This document shows, in pieces, positions 60,652 through 64,000 of a stretch of 64,000 nt of DNA. The stretch comes from Rivularia sp. MS3. Its GTDB lineage: Bacteria; Cyanobacteriota; Cyanobacteriia; Cyanobacteriales; Nostocaceae. Within the stretch, counting starts at the first letter, position 1, and each line of letters opens with the position of its first letter. The stretch lies in NCBI GenBank assembly GCA_019192545.1, contig JAHCMI010000007.1, positions 62,001 through 126,000 on the forward strand, in the 5' to 3' direction. Position numbers and translations under genes: made by a program. A model generated the notes under the pieces. It made no database searches, was not told the origin of the DNA, and saw nothing but the letters and a program-made list of their open reading frames with translations.

Positions 60652-61569
60652 TTATTGCTCGCTGAAACGTTGTATCAACTCCTCACGAGATAATTGCAGC
60701 AACAAAGGAGTAAATTCTTCAGTTGGTAGTGATAATAATGGTTCTATGATTGTTAATAATTGTTCATCCAACGAGCCAAAACGAATTTTAAGCAAATTTT
60801 CTACTACCTTCCTTTGTCCTTGTTTTTCTCCTTTTCTTTGTCCTTCAATTTCTGCTCGTTGCTCCGCTTCTTGTAACCTTTGTGTATAAAGTGGTGATAA
60901 TCGCATAATTAATTCCCTATCCTCTTGATCTATATTTTGACTTACTTCCAAAGTTGTTTTTAAGCTATACAATAACTCTAACGCTCTAGTTCGTAATGGT
61001 TCATCTTCTGGAAGTGCCTCTAATTCGTCAATAGCTGAATTCTGAACCCTACCTTTACCCAAAATTCTTAACCATAGCGTGTCTTTGGTTTTCGGTAGCT
61101 GATGAATTGCTACGATTGCCGTCCGTAAATATCTGGGTAAAAAATAAATTCCATTTTCCCAATTCTCTTCATCGCTAACCGCTGCAAAACCTTCGAGTAT
61201 CGATTGAGAAGCTGTAGGAGACAAAATCCATAACATCGGTAAACTACTTTCTGTTATTTTCTTCTTATCCCTTTTAGCGTTACGCTCGTATTCACCCCGA
61301 ATCTCTAATAATTTTAACAAGCAACTACAGATTTCCGTTGGTGTTGCAGCGTTACGAAATGGTTCTAATATTGCAGGTGTTGCTGTAAATCGTCCCAATA
61401 AACCCAATCTCGAAACTTCCAGTTGATTAACTGATTCATTCGGAGAAAACCAAACGTCGATTTCTCGAACTTCCCCCGCTACTTCACGAGCAATTTTTAC
61501 AGTTCCTAGTGGTTGTAATAGTTCTTCTAAATAACTTTTAGAAAACTGGTCGTAAGGAAATCTCGTCAT
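60652..61569 (-). CDS. Rpn-related protein with DUF4351-like C-terminus
   Basis: A 305-residue protein. The N-terminus 'MTRFPYDQFSKSYLEELLQPLGTVKIAREVAGEVREIDVWFSP' resembles Rpn/PD-(D/E)xK nuclease-like proteins of cyanobacteria, and the C-terminal ~55 residues 'RKVVENLLKIRFGSLDEQLLTIIEPLLSLPTEEFTPLLLQLSREELI' match DUF4351. A short Glu/Gln/Arg coiled segment (~232-252) joins the parts. The role is unknown. It lies downstream of the subtilase in the opposite direction and is not part of the motif-bearing set. Confidence 0.8.
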   Translation of the reverse strand: MTRFPYDQFSKSYLEELLQPLGTVKIAREVAGEVREIDVWFSPNESVNQLEVSRLGLLGRFTATPAILEPFRNAATPTEICSCLLKLLEIRGEYERNAKRDKKKITESSLPMLWILSPTASQSILEGFAAVSDEENWENGIYFLPRYLRTAIVAIHQLPKTKDTLWLRILGKGRVQNSAIDELEALPEDEPLRTRALELLYSLKTTLEVSQNIDQEDRELIMRLSPLYTQRLQEAEQRAEIEGQRKGEKQGQRKVVENLLKIRFGSLDEQLLTIIEPLLSLPTEEFTPLLLQLSREELIQRFSEQ

Positions 61570-61641
61570 TAGTTATGGTGGTTTGTAAATGCTACCTGGA
61601 GAGAAAAATTTTATCATCGAAAATATATGCAGTGATAAATA

Positions 61642-61953
61642 TTATTCCTCTGTATCCTCAGTATTCTGAAAGATTTGTTCTACATCTTGCGAGCTATGGA
61701 TAATACGTGCAATCTCAATACCTTCATCCATAACTCGGTCAAAAATCAAATAGGTTCCAACAGGAAAGCTCCGAAGCTGAACAGCTAACTCTTCATGTCC
61801 TTTTCCCATCTGCGGAAATTTAGCAAGTTGAGCAAATTTTTCCCGTAACCTATCAAAAAGATTATCAGCAGCCCTGGTATTATTTTTAGCAATGTAGCTC
61901 CAGATATTTTCGAAGTCTTGCGCTGCACCCTTAGAAATCTTCAATTTACTCAT
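61642..61953 (-). CDS. ParE/RelE-family toxin
   Basis: A 103-residue protein: 'KLKISKGAAQDFENIWSYIAKNNTRAADNLFDRLREKFAQLAKFPQMGKGHEEL' and 'LRSFPVGTYLIFDRVMDEGIEIARIIHSSQDVEQIF', the full ParE fold pattern. ParE-type toxins inhibit DNA gyrase or, in the RelE branch, cleave mRNA. Here the ParE pattern is stronger. Its coding sequence overlaps the end of the upstream antitoxin by 4 bp. The frame is intact. Confidence 0.9.
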   Translation of the reverse strand: MSKLKISKGAAQDFENIWSYIAKNNTRAADNLFDRLREKFAQLAKFPQMGKGHEELAVQLRSFPVGTYLIFDRVMDEGIEIARIIHSSQDVEQIFQNTEDTEE

Positions 61954-62309
61954 AGAGAGTTATTCTGTTCCAAATTTTCACGTCCTCGCGCTTTAATATC
62001 TTCAAAAAAAGTCGTAAGAGATTCTTCATCTAGCTCAGTATATTCACCGTTATCAAGCTGCTCAATTCCAACAGCTATTTCTCTTCGTAACGCTTCTAGC
62101 TTGAGAGTTTTGAGTTCTGATTCAACACGTTCAAGTTTATCAATCGTATCTTGAAATGCTTGAGCTTCTTGGACTACAACCTCAGCTTTGCCATTAACAG
62201 TCAAAACGAGCGGAGATTTCGTTGTTTTAATCCGCTCAACATACTCCTTAGCGTTTCGCTTAAAGTCAGTAAGGGTTTGAATATTTTCAAGGCTAATTTT
62301 ATTTGACAT
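61950..62309 (-). CDS. Phd/YefM-like antitoxin
   Basis: A 119-residue protein: 'LTDFKRNAKEYVERIKTTKSPLVLTVNGKAEVVVQEAQAFQDTIDKLERVESE', the Phd/YefM N-terminal DNA-binding domain, with an acidic C-terminal tail that would bind the toxin. It forms an operon with the ParE-like toxin and probably autoregulates it. Such a pair stabilises an element by post-segregational killing. Confidence 0.88.
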   Translation of the reverse strand: MSNKISLENIQTLTDFKRNAKEYVERIKTTKSPLVLTVNGKAEVVVQEAQAFQDTIDKLERVESELKTLKLEALRREIAVGIEQLDNGEYTELDEESLTTFFEDIKARGRENLEQNNSL

Positions 62310-62385
62310 CGCATTTAATAAAGTGCTTGTGAAGTGTTTTATTAGATGCTATAAGTTATGTTTGTTATTGTCAAGGTGTTTCGGG

Positions 62386-62490
62386 AACCTCACCCCCAGC
62401 CCCTCTCCTTATTAAGGGAGAGGGGTGTAAGAATTTTCTTTCCCCTCTCCTTGATAAGGAGAGGGGTGCGCTTCAGCGCGGGGTGAGGTT
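62386..62490. repeat. Nested palindromic interspersed element, ~105 bp
   Basis: Outer arms AACCTCACCCC / GGGGTGAGGTT enclose two hairpins (CCCCTCTCCTT..AGGAGAGGGG type). This is a familiar cyanobacterial dispersed repeat. It separates the toxin-antitoxin operon from the last CHAT gene. Confidence 0.75.
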
Positions 62491-62598
62491 TCTTAAGTGG
62501 ATGGTGCGTGACGTTTGTAACAACATTTTTCGCTACGCTCCACAATTGTTAACAACGTCACAGCACCCTACAATTAATTATCAATTATCAATTACCAA

Positions 62599-64000
62599 TC
62601 ACAACCCATTTCCAATTAAAATAAACGGTGCCCAATAATAAGGATGTTGGAGTTTATTACCAGTTTGCTTTATATCATCACCATCACCTTCAACTAAAAG
62701 CCCACCACGTTTTCCACCAACAGCGGAATAATCGTTAGTAATCAAAGCTATTTGTGCTTGTCTTAATGCTTCGGCTTTGGTAATTTTCTGCTGTTTTAAA
62801 ACATTGTAAAAACCATTCATTAACAATTGCGTTCCGTCGTCGGATACTTTCCACAAGGAAGCAATTGTCGCTCTAACTCCACGACTTTGAAATTGATATC
62901 CCAAACCTAATATTTCTTCACCGTTACCGAACTTACCACCGATTCCGGTTTGACAAGCACTTAATACCACTAAATCAACATTATTTAAAGTCCAGTTACC
63001 GATTTCTTTTAAATTAGCTGTTTTACCATCACCGAATAAAATAAACGATTTAGAAGCATCTCCCGGTACAAAAGCAGCATGGGTTGCAAAGTGAACGATA
63101 TTGTATTCGTTCATTTTGACGGTGGTATCTGCTTTATTAAATTGTTTATCGATTAACTTGGTTGTTTTAGGGAGTAATTTTGTCAGATTTTCAACTTCTT
63201 TACCAGCGAATGGTAATCCTCGGAAGCGATAATTATCTCCTATGACTTGAACGTTATAGTTACCATTTACAAAAGCTCCTGCTAAAACTTTTGGTTGTGG
63301 TTGGGGTTTGGCTGTAAAATCTGTCAGGGATTTAGCGGTGATATTATTAATATTTAACCTTTGCACTAACCATTGTTCCCCGTCGTGGAGTGCTGATAAA
63401 GGTATGTAGCGAAGTTGTCCGTCGGGAGCATAAATAATAGTTTTAGCTTGAGATTGTTTTAAGTCGTTTTCTAAAGGTTTTATTAGCCAGCTATAAAGTT
63501 TTTTAGCGGGGGTTTTGGCATCGCTACCGGGATTTTGTAAAGCTTGACGGAACTCTGTAATTACCCGATTGAGTTCGCTACGTTTGACTTGAACGGTACG
63601 ACGAAGCGGAGGGGAATCTGGTGTGGTGATGATTAATTCCAAACGATCTTCTAATATTAAAGGATATAGCATCACCGCATTTAAACGTTTTAAATCATCC
63701 CTTAATCCATCCAAATCGGATAAATCAACAGCCATTTTTTGAGCTTGACGACTGAGTTTATCTAACTGTGCAATAACGTCTTTTCGTTCGCTGAATTGGT
63801 TAAATTGCTGGTTGAGTTCGGCTTGTAATTTGACGAGTTTAGCAATGCGTAGTTGTTGATTTGTAGTACGGTTGCTTTCCTTTATTTTGCGGAGTTTTGT
63901 TAATTCTTGTCCGATGGCGATAGGCGAAGCCGACACCTTTCGGTGTATCGCACTAGTTTGTAGTTGATTGTATTTCTTGAGAATTTCCTCTTCGGGTTTG
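62599..64000 (-). CDS. CHAT-domain protein, N-terminus outside the window
   Basis: The minus-strand frame is open from the window edge to the stop at 62599, at least 467 codons. The C-terminal ~300 residues are a CHAT domain with HFATHAAF (catalytic His) and VVLSACQTGIG (catalytic Cys), both present, and 'SRGVRATIASLWKVSDDGTQLLM'. The N-terminal part visible is helical ('LRKIKESNRTTNQQLRIAKLVKLQAELNQQF'). A GTG at 63936 could start a shorter form, but the open frame continues upstream. An in-frame palindromic repeat lies at 63917-63951. Whether TPRs precede it is not visible. Confidence 0.85.
   Translation of the reverse strand, partial: KPEEEILKKYNQLQTSAIHRKVSASPIAIGQELTKLRKIKESNRTTNQQLRIAKLVKLQAELNQQFNQFSERKDVIAQLDKLSRQAQKMAVDLSDLDGLRDDLKRLNAVMLYPLILEDRLELIITTPDSPPLRRTVQVKRSELNRVITEFRQALQNPGSDAKTPAKKLYSWLIKPLENDLKQSQAKTIIYAPDGQLRYIPLSALHDGEQWLVQRLNINNITAKSLTDFTAKPQPQPKVLAGAFVNGNYNVQVIGDNYRFRGLPFAGKEVENLTKLLPKTTKLIDKQFNKADTTVKMNEYNIVHFATHAAFVPGDASKSFILFGDGKTANLKEIGNWTLNNVDLVVLSACQTGIGGKFGNGEEILGLGYQFQSRGVRATIASLWKVSDDGTQLLMNGFYNVLKQQKITKAEALRQAQIALITNDYSAVGGKRGGLLVEGDGDDIKQTGNKLQHPYYWAPFILIGNGL
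63917..63951. repeat. Palindromic repeat inserted in frame in the terminal CHAT gene
   Basis: Ends GCGATA..TATCGC around an inner hairpin (GACACC..GGTGT). It adds a peptide like AIHRKVSASPIA to the frame. It looks like a dispersed cyanobacterial element. Confidence 0.6.

Overview
The window looks like accessory DNA, probably from a large plasmid or an integrative and conjugative element, of a filamentous heterocyst-type cyanobacterium. The evidence is AT-rich DNA with HIP1 octamers (GCGATCGC), several families of heptanucleotide repeats, many Uma2 (DUF820) genes, DUF1822 and DUF928 proteins, and a large set of TPR-CHAT proteins. No taxon can be named from the sequence alone.

Left third (1-22.7 kb): transfer and maintenance module. 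A minus-strand type IV secretion operon (VirB2-, VirB3-, VirB4-, VirB5-, VirB6-, VirB8-, VirB10- and VirB9-like proteins plus a partial secreted protein) runs off the left edge. Its gene borders are peppered with 28-bp arrays of a heptanucleotide repeat. It is followed by an orphan ParB-like protein, a DnaB-type helicase, a winged-helix initiator-like protein with five 20-bp-spaced palindromes (iteron-like), small HTH regulators, a KilA-N protein and a tyrosine recombinase. Beside the recombinase lies a 46-nt 3' fragment of tRNA-Cys(GCA) flanked by two copies of a 23-bp direct repeat, an arrangement that looks like an attP site.

Middle and right (23-64 kb): protease archipelago. A sigma-like protein and a DUF1822 protein are followed by eight CHAT-domain proteins (five with long TPR arrays, one fused to CHASE2, one with its catalytic His replaced by Met, one cut by the window edge), a Tat-signal caspase-like protein, a subtilisin-like protease, a receiver-HTH regulator, a DUF928 protein and a small TPR protein. 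Five Uma2 genes lie in the window (two at 16.9-18.3 kb, three among the 23-34 kb genes), with an Rpn-like nuclease and toxin-antitoxin genes or remnants interspersed. Nearly all full-length protease-related proteins carry Sec or Tat signals, so the network probably acts outside the cytoplasm.

The most striking unexplained signal is a shared promoter-like element, TGCATA(A/C)CCCC then about 10 nt then CAGAGATATA. I find it upstream of almost every transcription unit of the archipelago: ten occurrences, one of them on the minus strand in front of the caspase and one weaker copy in front of the sigma-like gene. I infer one dedicated regulon, possibly controlled by the sigma-like protein or by an alternative sigma factor elsewhere. 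This needs experimental proof.
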